In this document: one piece after another, positions 9,199-17,622 of the stretch
Numbering within the stretch: the first letter of the stretch is position 1
Layout: every line of letters starts with the position of its first letter
NCBI RefSeq assembly: GCF_003355155.1
Contig: NZ_CP031320.1
Location: 7,470,301-7,534,300 of the forward strand
Direction: 5' to 3'
From: Streptomyces armeniacus
GTDB taxonomy: Bacteria > Actinomycetota > Actinomycetes > Streptomycetales > Streptomycetaceae
Length of the DNA stretch: 64,000 bases
Notes under the pieces: generated by a model
What the model was told of the DNA's origin: nothing
The model's input: only the letters and a program-made list of their open reading frames with translations
The model's database searches: none
Program-made: the position numbers and the translations under genes

Positions 9199-10401
9199 GT
9201 GAGCGTGCTGACCTGGATGGCCGTGGCCGCACTCGGCACATGGGCCTGGCTGCTGCTGTGCCAGGGGTTCTTCTGGCGTACGGACGTCCGCCTGCCGCAC
9301 CGTACGGCGCCGGACCGCGCGGCGTCCCGCGGCGGGCGGCCGGGACGTGCGGAGCCGGAGCGGTGGCCGCCGGTCGCCGTCGTGGTCCCCGCGCGGGACG
9401 AGGCCGGGGTGCTGCCGCGGAGCCTGCCGTCGCTGCTGGCGCAGAAGTACCCGGGCCGCGCCGAGGTGTTCCTCGTCGACGACGGCAGCACCGACGGCAC
9501 CGGCGCCCTCGCCCGCGCGCTCGCCGACGGACACCCCGGAGGGCTGCCCCTGACGGTGGACTCCCCCGGCGAACCGGAACCGGGCTGGACCGGCAAGCTG
9601 TGGGCCGTACGGCACGGGATGGCGCTGGCCCGCGACCGTACGGACGCCGAGTACCTGCTGCTGACGGACGCGGACATCGCGCACGACCCGGACTCGCTGC
9701 GCGACCTCGTGTCCGCCGCGCGTACGGGCGGCCTGGAACTCGTGTCGCAGATGGCGCGGCTGCGCGTGGCGAGCGGCTGGGAGCGGCTGCTCGTGCCCGC
9801 GTTCGTGTACTTCTTCGGGCAGCTCTTTCCGTTCCGCCGGGTCAACCGGCCGTCCGCCCGTACGGCCGCCGCCGCGGGCGGCTGCATGCTGCTGCGTACG
9901 GACGCGGCCGTACGCGAGCGGCTGCCGGACAGCATCCGGCAGGCGGTGATCGACGACGTGACGCTGGCGCGCGCGGTGAAGCGCGGCGGCAGCGGCCGGA
10001 TCTGGCTGGGGCTCGCCGACGGCGTGGCCAGCGTGCGCCCGTACGACGGGCTGCGCGAGCTGTGGCGGATGGTGGCGCGCAGCGCGTACGCCCAGCTGCG
10101 GCACAGCCCGGCGGTCCTGATCGGTACGGTCGCGGGCCTGGTGCTGGTCTATCTCGTGCCGCCGGCCACCGCGCTGGCCGGGGCCGCGACGGGGAACTGG
10201 GCCGCGGCGGCCGCCGGCGGCGCGGCGTGGGCGGTGATGACGGCGACGTACGTGCCGATGCTGCGCTACTACCGGCAGCCGCCGTGGCTCGCGCTCACAC
10301 TGCCGCTGACGGCCGCGCTCTACCTGCTGATGACGGTCGACTCCGCCGTGCAGCACCACCGGGGGCGCGGTGCGGCCTGGAAGGGCCGCACCTACCCCTG
10401 A
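9199..10401 (+). CDS. HpnB-like family 2 glycosyltransferase
   Basis: The product is about 400 residues starting at GTG 9199, with GTG 9205 as an alternative. One N-terminal helix is followed by a GT-A domain: VAVVVPARDEAGVLPRSLPS, then VFLVDDGSTDGT, then LLLTDADIAH (DxD-type metal site), then RAVIDDVTLAR-like VIDDVTLARA. Three or four C-terminal helices end it. GWTGKLWAV and the AAAAGGCMLLR block are typical of the hopanoid-associated transferase HpnB. No other hopanoid gene lies in this segment, so the acceptor is uncertain. It is a membrane-anchored enzyme acting at the cytoplasmic face. Confidence 0.8.
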   Translation: MSVLTWMAVAALGTWAWLLLCQGFFWRTDVRLPHRTAPDRAASRGGRPGRAEPERWPPVAVVVPARDEAGVLPRSLPSLLAQKYPGRAEVFLVDDGSTDGTGALARALADGHPGGLPLTVDSPGEPEPGWTGKLWAVRHGMALARDRTDAEYLLLTDADIAHDPDSLRDLVSAARTGGLELVSQMARLRVASGWERLLVPAFVYFFGQLFPFRRVNRPSARTAAAAGGCMLLRTDAAVRERLPDSIRQAVIDDVTLARAVKRGGSGRIWLGLADGVASVRPYDGLRELWRMVARSAYAQLRHSPAVLIGTVAGLVLVYLVPPATALAGAATGNWAAAAAGGAAWAVMTATYVPMLRYYRQPPWLALTLPLTAALYLLMTVDSAVQHHRGRGAAWKGRTYP

Positions 10402-10440
10402 TCCTCCTGCCGGCCTGCCCGAATCAGCCGGCCTGCGCGG

Positions 10441-11155
10441 TCACTTGCGGCCGGGCGTCCACTGCATGCCCCAGCCGTACGCGTAGTCGACGGTCCGCTG
10501 CGGGCTGACGCCCCGGTCCGGCACCAGGTAGCGGGCCTCGCGCTGGACGTGAAGCTCGCCGCCCTGGTTGGTGAGCAGGGCGAGCGCGCAGACCGTCGAG
10601 GGGACGGTGCACTCGTCGAGGTGGAAGTCGACGGGCGCGCCGTGCTGCGGCTGCAGCGTGACGGTGGCGTTGAGGTTGGCGAAGCTGCGCGCGCCCTCGT
10701 ACACGGTGACGAACAGCAGGATGCGCCGCAGGTCCTTCACGTGGTCGAGGTTGACGGTGAGGTTCTCGCCGGACTCGACGGCGCCGGTGCGGTCGTCTCC
10801 GTCGAGGTGGATGTACGGCGGCTGGTGCAGCGCGCCGAAGGCGTTGCCGAGCGCCTGGACGACTCCCTTGCGGCCGTCGGCGAGTTCGTACAGCGCGCAC
10901 AGGTCGAGGTCGAGGTCGGAGTGCATGGCCATGGCGCGGCCCAGCTTGCGGCCCCAGCCCGAGAACTGCTTGTGCACCTGCCAGTTGAGGTTGACGCGCA
11001 GCATGCCCGAGGTGCCGCCCTGCTTGCTGAGCGACACGGACGGCGCCGACTTCGTCAGCGTGACCTTGCTCAGCTGTACGGGTCCGCCGCCGGTCTGCGG
11101 GGCGGGTGCGGGTGCCTGGGGCGCCTGCGGGGCGGGTGCGGGCGGCGGCCGGTAC
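10441..11155 (-). pseudogene. TerD-family stress protein, N-terminus lost at an assembly break
   Basis: About 235 residues of the C-terminal part are intact. VQLSKVTLTK starts a TerD domain that includes LNWQVHKQFSGWG, the Ca-binding acidic run DLDLDLCALYELADG, IHLDGDDRTG and the C-terminal YAYGWGMQWTPGRK. Upstream of this, a Pro/Ala-rich linker stops making sense near 11155, where the plus strand becomes a DhaL-like fragment. Full-length Streptomyces homologues carry a further N-terminal TerD-like domain and linker. The loss is therefore most likely an artefact of joining, not a natural pseudogene. The exact breakpoint is uncertain by about 20 bp. Confidence 0.75.
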
Positions 11156-11441
11156 GGCGCGGGACGCGTGCGCCGCGTGTGCGCTGGCCGCGGCGCTTGC
11201 GACCGTGACGGAGCCCGAGGAGGGGCTGGGCCGGCTCGACGCGGTGGGCGGCGACGGCGATCACGGCCAGGGCATGGTGCGCGGCCTGCGCGGCGCCCGC
11301 GCCGCGGCCCGCGCGGAGGAGGCGGCACGTACGGGGGCGGGTTCCCGTACGGAAGCGGGCGTGCGTACGGAAGCGGGCGCGCGTACGCGCGCAGGGGCAC
11401 GCACGGAAGCGGGGGCACGCACGGAATCGTTGGCGCGGTGC
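11156..11441 (+). pseudogene. Fragment of a DhaL/DAK2 domain running into low complexity
   Basis: In the frame starting near 11160 the plus strand reads ALAAALATVTEPEEGL, then GRLDAVGGDGDHGQGM. The GDGDHG motif is the ADP/Mg-binding loop of DAK2 (DhaL) domains, in the flavour found in ATP-dependent fused dihydroxyacetone kinases. After about 60 residues it decays into an Arg-Thr-Glu-Ala-Gly repeat built from CGTACGGAAGCGGGC-like units, then poly-T. There is no start, no stop and no complete domain. It is a contig-end or chimeric-read fragment, not a working gene and not the missing dhaL of the 4.1-kb operon. Confidence 0.7.
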
Positions 11442-11480
11442 TTTTTTTTTTTTTCAAGCGAGATGTGTATAGGAGACCGG
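11442..11480. other. Poly-T tract and degraded Nextera adapter (contig join)
   Basis: Thirteen T bases (11442-11454) are followed by CAAGC, which matches the start of the Illumina P7 oligo. Then AGATGTGTATAGGAGACCG (11461-11479) differs from the mosaic end at two positions. This combination does not occur naturally in a genome of this GC content. It marks the physical end of one assembled piece and the start of another. Confidence 0.9.
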
Positions 11481-11617
11481 GGCACCCCAAGCCGTCGGAG
11501 CCACGGAGCCATACGCCCGGAATGACCCATTCGCCGCATCGCACACCCCTTACACTCGCACAGAGCGCCCCAGACCTCGGCTGCGAAATGATCAGCTCCG
11601 CCCCGAGGAGGCACTTG

Positions 11618-12682
11618 GTGCACGAGGCACAGGAAACCACTCTCCCCGCCCCGGCCGCGCCCGACGTTCCCGCGCAGGCCGCCCGACACGCCGCGCTCAC
11701 CAAGCAGGTCACCGCGGCGGGCCTGATGCGCCGCCGTACGGGCTACTACATCGCCCGCATCGCCCTGGTGAGCGTCCTCTACGCCGCGGGCTGGACCGCC
11801 TTCGTCCTCGTCGGCGACAGCTGGTGGAACCTCGCCGTCGCCGCGTATCTGGCCGCCGTCTTCGGCCAAGTGGCGCTGGTGGCGCACGACGTGGGGCACC
11901 GTCAGGTGTTCCGGCTTCGCCGCGCGAGCGAGCGCTGCGGGCGGCTCGCCGGGAACCTCGGCATCGGCATGGGCTACGGCTGGTGGCAGGACAAGCACTC
12001 GCGCCACCACGCCAACCCCAACCACGAGGAGCTGGACCCGGACGTCAACCCCGACCTGCTCGTCTGGTCCGAGGACCAGGCGCGCGCGGCGAAAGGGCTG
12101 CCGCGGCTGCTGGGCCGTTCGCAGGCGTTCCTGTTCTTCCCGCTGCTCACGCTGGAGGGCTTCAACCTGCACGTCGCGGGGATCAGGGCGCTGTGGAGCC
12201 GGTCGCTGAAGCGGCGCGGCACGGAGGGGGCGCTGCTGTTCGCGCACTTCGCCCTCTATCTCGGGGCGCTGTTCCTGGTGCTGCCGCCCGGCATGGCGGT
12301 GGCGTTCCTGGTCGTCCACCAGTGCCTGTTCGGCGTCTATCTGGGCTCGATCTTCGCGCCCAACCACAAGGGCATGCCGACGCTGAAGGGCGACGACCGC
12401 CCGGACTTCCTGCGCCGTCAGGTGCTGACCTCCCGCAACGTACGAGGCGGCCGCTTCACGGACATCGCCCTCGGCGGTCTCAACTACCAGATCGAGCACC
12501 ACCTCTTCCCCAGCATGCCGAGCCCGCAGCTGCGCGAGGCGCAGCCGCTCGTACGGCAGTTCTGTGCGGAGCGGGGTGTGGAGTATCTCGAGACCGGGCT
12601 GATCACGTCGTACCGGCAGGCGCTCAAGAGCCTGCACGACGCCGGCCGGCCCATCCGCCGGGAGCCGCGGCCCGCCGGATGA
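11618..12682 (+). CDS. Membrane fatty acid desaturase
   Basis: The product is 354 residues from GTG 11618, with GAGGAG at 11605-11610. The three histidine boxes of acyl-lipid/acyl-CoA desaturases are present: HDVGH, HSRHH (in QDKHSRHHANPNH) and QIEHHLFP. Four hydrophobic helices lie in pairs between the boxes. It introduces a double bond in membrane acyl chains using a di-iron centre, probably as part of temperature or stress adaptation. The stop overlaps the next gene start (ATGA), so the GAF-ANTAR gene is translationally coupled. The frame is open upstream through the adapter, but the GTG with its ribosome site fixes the start. Confidence 0.92.
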   Translation: MHEAQETTLPAPAAPDVPAQAARHAALTKQVTAAGLMRRRTGYYIARIALVSVLYAAGWTAFVLVGDSWWNLAVAAYLAAVFGQVALVAHDVGHRQVFRLRRASERCGRLAGNLGIGMGYGWWQDKHSRHHANPNHEELDPDVNPDLLVWSEDQARAAKGLPRLLGRSQAFLFFPLLTLEGFNLHVAGIRALWSRSLKRRGTEGALLFAHFALYLGALFLVLPPGMAVAFLVVHQCLFGVYLGSIFAPNHKGMPTLKGDDRPDFLRRQVLTSRNVRGGRFTDIALGGLNYQIEHHLFPSMPSPQLREAQPLVRQFCAERGVEYLETGLITSYRQALKSLHDAGRPIRREPRPAG

Positions 12683-13521
12683 CCCCCCTGGCTGACGCCC
12701 GTGCCGTACGCGTACTCGGGCTGGTCACGCGGGAGGCCGAGCGCCGTGGCCGTACGGCTGACATACGGGACGTCTGCGCCGCCGCCGTCGCCGCGCTGCC
12801 GGTGGCGGGCGCGGCGCTGTCCGCGTCGTCCGGTCCCGCTGTACGGCATGTGCTGCACACGACGGACCGGGTGAGCGGGGAGCTGGCGGAGCTCCAGCTC
12901 ACGCTGGGCGAAGGGCCGTGTACGGACGCGCTCGCCGGCGGCGCCCCCGTACTGTCCGCCGACCTGTCCGCGGCCGCCGCGCGCGGCAGGTGGCCCGCGT
13001 TCGCCCCGGCGGCCCGTGCGGCGGGGGCCGCCGCGCTGTTCGCGCTCCCGCTGCGGGGCCGGGCGCCGTACGGGCGGTGGCAGCGGCCGGGGGTGCTGGA
13101 CCTGTACGCGCCGAACCCCGGAACGCTCTGTGGCGACGCGCTCGCGGACGCGCAGGCGTTCGCGGAGACCGCGGCGCTGCTGATGCTGCTCGGTTCGCCC
13201 GGCGTGGTCACCGTGCAGGGCACCGGGCCGGGCACGATGGAGGAGGTGCTGGGCTTCGACGCGTACCGCGCGGAGATCGACCAGGCCGTCGGCATGCTCA
13301 CGGTGCAGCTCGGCACGGGCGTCGAGGACGCGTCCGTACGGCTGCGCGGGTACGCGTACGCGCACTCCCGCCGCCTCTCCGACGTGGCCCTCGACGTGGT
13401 GTCGCGGCGGCTGCGGTTCCGGGCGGACGGTTCCGCTTCCGTGCGGGACGGGGCGGCCGGGGGGAGCATCGGAGGGTCCGCCGGAGGAAATGCCGAGGGA
13501 GAGCAGAAGCGGAAGGACTGA
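12679..13521 (+). CDS. GAF-ANTAR RNA-binding antiterminator regulator
   Basis: The product is 280 residues. ATG 12679 overlaps the desaturase stop. An N-terminal GAF-like domain (about 20-170, with LGEGPCTDALAGG) is followed by an ANTAR domain (about 190-250) recognisable by IDQAVGMLTVQLG, then LRGYAYAHSRRLSDVALDVV. ANTAR domains bind paired hexaloop RNA hairpins and stop transcription termination. The signal sensed by the GAF domain is unknown. A Gly/Ser/Lys-rich tail of about 30 residues follows the ANTAR helix. Coupling to a desaturase suggests control of membrane or redox genes. Confidence 0.87.
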   Translation: MTPLADARAVRVLGLVTREAERRGRTADIRDVCAAAVAALPVAGAALSASSGPAVRHVLHTTDRVSGELAELQLTLGEGPCTDALAGGAPVLSADLSAAAARGRWPAFAPAARAAGAAALFALPLRGRAPYGRWQRPGVLDLYAPNPGTLCGDALADAQAFAETAALLMLLGSPGVVTVQGTGPGTMEEVLGFDAYRAEIDQAVGMLTVQLGTGVEDASVRLRGYAYAHSRRLSDVALDVVSRRLRFRADGSASVRDGAAGGSIGGSAGGNAEGEQKRKD

Positions 13522-13543
13522 GGCGTACGCCAAGGTGACCACC

Positions 13544-14281
13544 ATGCACGAACGACGACTCGCCACGGTCTTCGTCGAACTGGCCGACAACCTGGTGGCC
13601 GACTTCGACCTCATCGACTTCCTGTGGCTGCTGACCGACCGCAGCGTACGCACCCTCGACATCGCCGCGGCCGGCCTCCTGCTGGCCGATACGGACGGGC
13701 AGTTGCGCGTGATGGCCGCCTCCAGCGACGAGGCACGGCTGATGGAGCTGCTCCAGTTGCAGCACGACAGCGGGCCGTGCCTGACCTGCTACCGCACCGC
13801 GGCGCCCGTGGTGGTGCCCGACCTCGCGATGGAGGCGCACCGCTGGCCGCGGTTCGCGGAGGAGGCACGACGGCGGGGCTACACCGGCGTACAGGCCGTG
13901 CCCATGCGGCTGCGGGACGAGGTGATCGGCGCCCTCAACCTCTTCCACACCGCGGCGAAGCCCTTCGCCCCCGACATCACCCCGCTCGCGCAGGCGCTGG
14001 CGGACGTCGCCACCATCAGCGTGCTCCAGCAGCGCGGCGCAGCCCGGCGCGAGCTGCTCAACGAGCAGCTGGAGAACGCCCTCCAGACGCGCGTCGTGAT
14101 CGAGCAGGCCAAGGGCAAGCTGGCGGAACGCCTGGACGTGGGCATGGAGGAGGCGTTCACGCTGCTGCGGGCTTACGCGCGCTCCCACAACCGCAGGCTG
14201 AGCGAGCTGGCGGCGGCGTTCGTCGAGGGTACGGAGGCGCTGGCGGACCTGCGTTCCGGGGCGCAGCCGCCGCCCGCGTAG
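13544..14281 (+). CDS. Second GAF-ANTAR regulator
   Basis: The product is 245 residues from ATG 13544; GTG 13535 is an in-frame alternative. The GAF domain contains LQLQHDSGPCLTCYRT, VVVPDL and an MRLRDEVIGALNLF core. ANTAR follows: VVIEQAKGKLAERLDVGMEEAF, then LLRAYARSHNRRLSELA. This is the better-conserved of the two tandem ANTAR proteins and is similar in layout to many Streptomyces GAF/ANTAR regulators. It starts 22 bp after the first one stops, so the two are probably co-transcribed. The RNA targets are not visible in this window. Confidence 0.9.
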   Translation: MHERRLATVFVELADNLVADFDLIDFLWLLTDRSVRTLDIAAAGLLLADTDGQLRVMAASSDEARLMELLQLQHDSGPCLTCYRTAAPVVVPDLAMEAHRWPRFAEEARRRGYTGVQAVPMRLRDEVIGALNLFHTAAKPFAPDITPLAQALADVATISVLQQRGAARRELLNEQLENALQTRVVIEQAKGKLAERLDVGMEEAFTLLRAYARSHNRRLSELAAAFVEGTEALADLRSGAQPPPA

Positions 14282-14428
14282 TCACCTGGCGGCTCAACAG
14301 TCTTGGCCGCGGCGGGTGCCCGGGTGTTCGGGGTTCCGCGTTCCCGTCGGGAGTCCACAACGGCCCGGCGGGCCGGTTTGTCGCCGGGCGCCGGTGCGTA
14401 CGGGCGGGCCGGCGCTGGAAGCTGAGGC

Positions 14429-14869
14429 ATGGCTGCTCTCACTGGTCTCTCTGGTGCCACCGGTCAGGACCGTCTGCGCGCGGAGGCGGAGCGGTTACGC
14501 GAGGAGGCGGCGCGGCAGCTGAACACCGCCGACCGCCGCGCCCACTTCTGGGCCGTCGTCGACATCTGCCTGGGCTTCCCCGCCGCGCTGCTCGCCGCGG
14601 TGTCCGGTACGGCGGCGCTGGCGACGGCCGACGCGCGCGTACCCGCCGCCGTGCTCGCGCTGCTCTCCGCCGGGTTCTCCGCGGGGGCGGGCTTCCTGCG
14701 GAGCGACCGCAGGCGCGTCGCCAACAAGCGGGCCCGGCAGGCGTGGGCCGCCGTCGAAGCCGAGGCCAGTACGGTGCTGGCGCGGGAGCACGTCGACTGC
14801 GACGCGCTCCGCGCCCTGTTCGACGCCCGGCAGACGGCGCTCGCGGCGTACGAGGGCGGCGAGCCCTGA
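14429..14869 (+). CDS. Small two-TM protein of SLATT-like layout
   Basis: The product is 146 residues from ATG 14429. A basic/acidic helix (RLRAEAERLREEAARQL) leads into two close membrane helices (about 42-63 and 70-88). A long cytosolic helical tail follows (RRRVANKRARQAWAAVEAE). This layout resembles SLATT-type 2TM domains, which are often found in actinobacteria and in nucleotide-signalled defence loci, but no partner gene is adjacent. The assignment is a topology-based guess. The 147-bp gap before it holds no clear element. Confidence 0.55.
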   Translation: MAALTGLSGATGQDRLRAEAERLREEAARQLNTADRRAHFWAVVDICLGFPAALLAAVSGTAALATADARVPAAVLALLSAGFSAGAGFLRSDRRRVANKRARQAWAAVEAEASTVLAREHVDCDALRALFDARQTALAAYEGGEP

Positions 14870-14904
14870 GCCGTACGGGCGCGCCGCCCGGCCGGTGCCA
14901 CACA

Positions 14905-14952
14905 GCCCTCGCCACGCACTGCCCTCGTTACGCACCGCCCTCGCCACGCACC
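14905..14952. repeat. Three 16-bp tandem repeats
   Basis: GCCCTCGCCACGCACT, GCCCTCGTTACGCACC and GCCCTCGCCACGCACC follow each other directly. They fill most of the 106-bp gap between the convergent two-TM gene and the reductase gene. They look like a recent slippage expansion. Confidence 0.75.
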
Positions 14953-14975
14953 GCCGCCGTCACGCGCCTTCCGTG

Positions 14976-16277
14976 TCACGCGCCTCCCGCGGGCCGCTCC
15001 CGCCCCGTGTGCGTCACGCGGAACGTCAGCCCCGCCCGCATCAGCCTGCGCGTCAGGGCGTCGCCCATCGCCGCCGCCGTGGTGACCTGCCCGGCGGTCG
15101 ACGGCAGGCCCGGGTCGAAGGCCAGGCAGAGGGCCGCCTCGGAGATGATCTTGGCCGTCTCGTCGTAGCCCGGATCACCACCCGCCACCTCCGTGGCGAC
15201 GCGGTGCCCGCCGCCCTCGCCGAGGAAGCGCAGGGAGAACGTGCTGCGCGCCCGCCGTTCCACGCTCGGCCCCTCGCCCGGCGGCGTACGGTCCGACAAC
15301 CAGCGCCGTACGGGCGGCACTTGCGCCAGCGCGATCAGCCCCGCGGCGCCCGCCACGCCGCCCAGCGCGAGAGGGAGGCGGCGTACGGCGGCGTACTGCC
15401 GGTACCGGAAGTCCGGCCCGTAACGGTCCAGTGCGGCGGCCGAACGCGCCACGATCTGCGGGTCGATCGTCGGCATCTGCACGCCCCACGTGTCCAGCAG
15501 CGCGGAGTGCCGCAGCCCGCCCGGGGGCGTGGAGACGCGGCGGTCGCCGGAGGGCGGCGGCTCGGCCTGGCGGCGCTCGCGTGCGGCCTTCAGCATCTGC
15601 GGGCCGCGCGACACGGCGCCCAGCGCGGAGGCGAACGTACCGCCGGAGAAGGCGGCGTCGGTGTGGACGTAGCCGTCCACCCGCAGCGGTACGCCCTCCG
15701 GCAGATGGCCCACCGTGAACAGCACGCCCAGGTCGTACGGCACCGAGTCGAAGCCGCACGCGTGCACCAGCCGGGCACCCGTACGGCGGGCGGTGTCGTG
15801 GTGCCGGACGTACATGGAGTCGACGAACTCCGGTTCGCCCGCCAGGTCGAGGTAGTCCGTGCCGTTCTCGGCGCAGGCGGCGACGAGGGGTTCGCCGTAG
15901 CGGAGGTACGGGCCGACGGTGCTGATGACGACCTTGGCGCGGGACGCGAGCCGGTGCAGCGACGCCGGGTCGGCCACGTCGGCCTCCAGCAGCGGGAGTT
16001 CGGGTTCGGCGTTGTCGGGCGGGCGATGGGCGGCCAGTTCGGCCCGTACGGCGGCCAGCTTCTCCCGGTCGCGCCCCGCGAGCGCCCACTGGCAGCCGGG
16101 CGGCACGTACCGGTCGAGGTAGCGGGCGACCAGCCGGCCGGTGAAACCTGTGGCGCCGAACAGGACGAGGTCGAAGGGGGGATGGGTGGGAGCCGCGGGG
16201 GTCTCGCCCGCGGCCGGATCGGCGGCGGGCACGTCGTTGGGTGGTACGTCGTTGGAGGGCACGTCGTTGGAGGGCAC
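14976..16277 (-). CDS. Saccharopine-dehydrogenase-like (trans-acting enoyl reductase family) protein
   Basis: The product is 433 residues from GTG 16277, with GGAG 5 bases upstream. The N-terminal 25 residues are a VPSND repeat. A Rossmann fold begins LVLFGATGFTGRLVARYL. Later blocks include VISTVGPYLRYGEPLVAAC, TDYLDLAGEPEF, HACGFDSVPYDLG and a C-terminal helix region near PLALGGVAGAAGLIALAQV. These are features of the saccharopine-reductase-like family that includes mycobacterial trans-acting enoyl reductases for lipid synthesis. No PKS or lysine gene is adjacent, so the substrate is unknown. It is the second gene of a minus-strand pair with the aldo/keto reductase. Confidence 0.82.
   Translation of the reverse strand: MPSNDVPSNDVPPNDVPAADPAAGETPAAPTHPPFDLVLFGATGFTGRLVARYLDRYVPPGCQWALAGRDREKLAAVRAELAAHRPPDNAEPELPLLEADVADPASLHRLASRAKVVISTVGPYLRYGEPLVAACAENGTDYLDLAGEPEFVDSMYVRHHDTARRTGARLVHACGFDSVPYDLGVLFTVGHLPEGVPLRVDGYVHTDAAFSGGTFASALGAVSRGPQMLKAARERRQAEPPPSGDRRVSTPPGGLRHSALLDTWGVQMPTIDPQIVARSAAALDRYGPDFRYRQYAAVRRLPLALGGVAGAAGLIALAQVPPVRRWLSDRTPPGEGPSVERRARSTFSLRFLGEGGGHRVATEVAGGDPGYDETAKIISEAALCLAFDPGLPSTAGQVTTAAAMGDALTRRLMRAGLTFRVTHTGRERPAGGA
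16228..16277. repeat. 15-bp tandem repeat encoding VPSND units
   Basis: Three 15-bp units (GGCACGTCGTTGGGT and two near copies) plus a partial fourth encode Val-Pro-Ser/Pro-Asn-Asp at the protein N-terminus. The unit is a multiple of three, so expansion keeps the frame. It lies directly after the start codon. Confidence 0.8.
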
Positions 16278-16453
16278 TCGAGCTCCTTCGCCCGTGGGCA
16301 CGTACGGGGTCGGGGCGAGGCTCCCTCGCCCCTGCCGGTGCGACGATACGGACCCCGCGCGCGGTGATCCACCGGAACACGGCCCCGGCACGGGCCTGCC
16401 GGTCTCCGCCGGGGCGGGCCCGCCCTGGCGGGCCTGCCGGGGCGGCCCGCCCG

Positions 16454-17530
16454 TCAGCCGCGCCCCGCGCCCGCGGGCGAAGTCCGGCCCACCAGCGGCG
16501 GGTTGACGCGGGCGAAGCCCTCCTGGCGCTCGTACGGGAAGTACGGGTACGGCGCCGGCTTGCCGCTCGCCGCGTCCAGCTTCGCCACCTGCGCGGGCGT
16601 GAGCGTCCAGCCGACGGCGCCGATGTTCTGGCGCAGCTGTGCCTCGTCGCGGGCGCCGATGAGGACGGAGGCGACCGTGGGCCGCCGCAGCAGCCAGTTG
16701 ATGGCGACCTGCGGCACCGTACGGCCCGTCTCCTCCGCCACCTCGTCGAGCGCGTCCACGACTTGGAACAGGTGCTCGTCCTCGACGGGCGGACCGAAGT
16801 CCGCCGTACGGTGCAGCCTGCTGTGGGCGGGCAGCGGCTGCCCCCTCCGTACCTTCCCGGTCAGCCGCCCCCAGCCCAGCGGGCTCCACGCGATCGCGCC
16901 GACACCCTGGTCGGCGGCGAGAGGCAGCAGCTCCCACTCGTAGTCGCGGCCGACGAGGGAGTAGTAGACCTGGTGCGCCACGTAACGGGGGAAACCGCGG
17001 GCGTCGGCGACGGCGAGGGACTTCATCAGCTGCCAGCCCGCGAAGTTGGACACGCCGACGTAGCGGATCTTGCCCGCCCGCACGAGCTGGTCCAGCGCGG
17101 CCAGCACCTCCTCCACGGGCGTAGCGGCGTCGAAGGCGTGCAGCTGGAACAGGTCGATGTAATCCGTACCGAGCCGGCGCAGCGCGTCCTCGGTCGCGGT
17201 GATCAGCCGCGCGCGGGAGGTGCCCGCGTCGCCCGGGCCGTCGCCCGTCGGGAGACCGGCCTTGGTCGACAGGATCACCTCGTCCCGGCGGCCCTTCACG
17301 GCCTGCCCGAGCACCTCCTCGGAGGCGCCGTCCGAGTACACGTCCGCGCTGTCGAACATCGTGATCCCCGCCTCCAGGGCGATGTCCACGAGCCGCCGCG
17401 CCGCCTGCGCGTCGGTGTCCCCCCACGCGCCGAACAGCGGCCCACGGCCACCGAAGGTGCCGGTGCCGAGGCTGAGCGCCGGGACGTGGAGGCCGGATGC
17501 GCCGAGTCGCCTGTACTCCATGGTCTCCAT
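16454..17530 (-). CDS. Aldo/keto reductase
   Basis: The product is 358 residues from ATG 17530, preceded by GAGAGG. The AKR tetrad is complete: Asp and Tyr in FDSADVYS, Lys in ILSTKAG, His in LFQLHAFD. NADPH-site features (IGARDEAQLRQNIGAV) lie near the C-terminus. The GC-rich gap to the downstream reductase (16378-16453) contains the 12-bp palindrome GGCGGGCCCGCC, a possible terminator. It is divergent from tetR at 17623 with a palindrome between the two starts, so this gene is probably the repressor's target. The natural substrate is unknown. Confidence 0.92.
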   Translation of the reverse strand: METMEYRRLGASGLHVPALSLGTGTFGGRGPLFGAWGDTDAQAARRLVDIALEAGITMFDSADVYSDGASEEVLGQAVKGRRDEVILSTKAGLPTGDGPGDAGTSRARLITATEDALRRLGTDYIDLFQLHAFDAATPVEEVLAALDQLVRAGKIRYVGVSNFAGWQLMKSLAVADARGFPRYVAHQVYYSLVGRDYEWELLPLAADQGVGAIAWSPLGWGRLTGKVRRGQPLPAHSRLHRTADFGPPVEDEHLFQVVDALDEVAEETGRTVPQVAINWLLRRPTVASVLIGARDEAQLRQNIGAVGWTLTPAQVAKLDAASGKPAPYPYFPYERQEGFARVNPPLVGRTSPAGAGRG

Positions 17531-17545
17531 GACTGGTCCTCTCGT

Positions 17546-17567
17546 TAACGGGAATGTCGTTCCGTTA
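17546..17567. promoter_or_regulatory. Palindromic operator between aldo/keto reductase and tetR
   Basis: TAACGGGAA and TTCCGTTA form an almost perfect inverted repeat around a 5-base centre. The length and position, 16 bp upstream of the reductase start and 56 bp upstream of tetR, fit a TetR-family operator controlling both genes. Confidence 0.7.
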
Positions 17568-17622
17568 GCCTGGTGCCGTCAAGCTAGCAGAGGCAGCGCT
17601 CTAATGGAACTGGAGGCCCGTT

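Noticed and set aside
11160..11441. DhaL fragment as the missing dhaL of the 4.1-kb operon
   Set aside because: It is the ATP-dependent DAK2 flavour, incomplete, 6 kb away and flanked by adapter.
14905..14952. CRISPR array
   Set aside because: Three 16-bp units lie directly adjacent without spacers. No cas gene is present.
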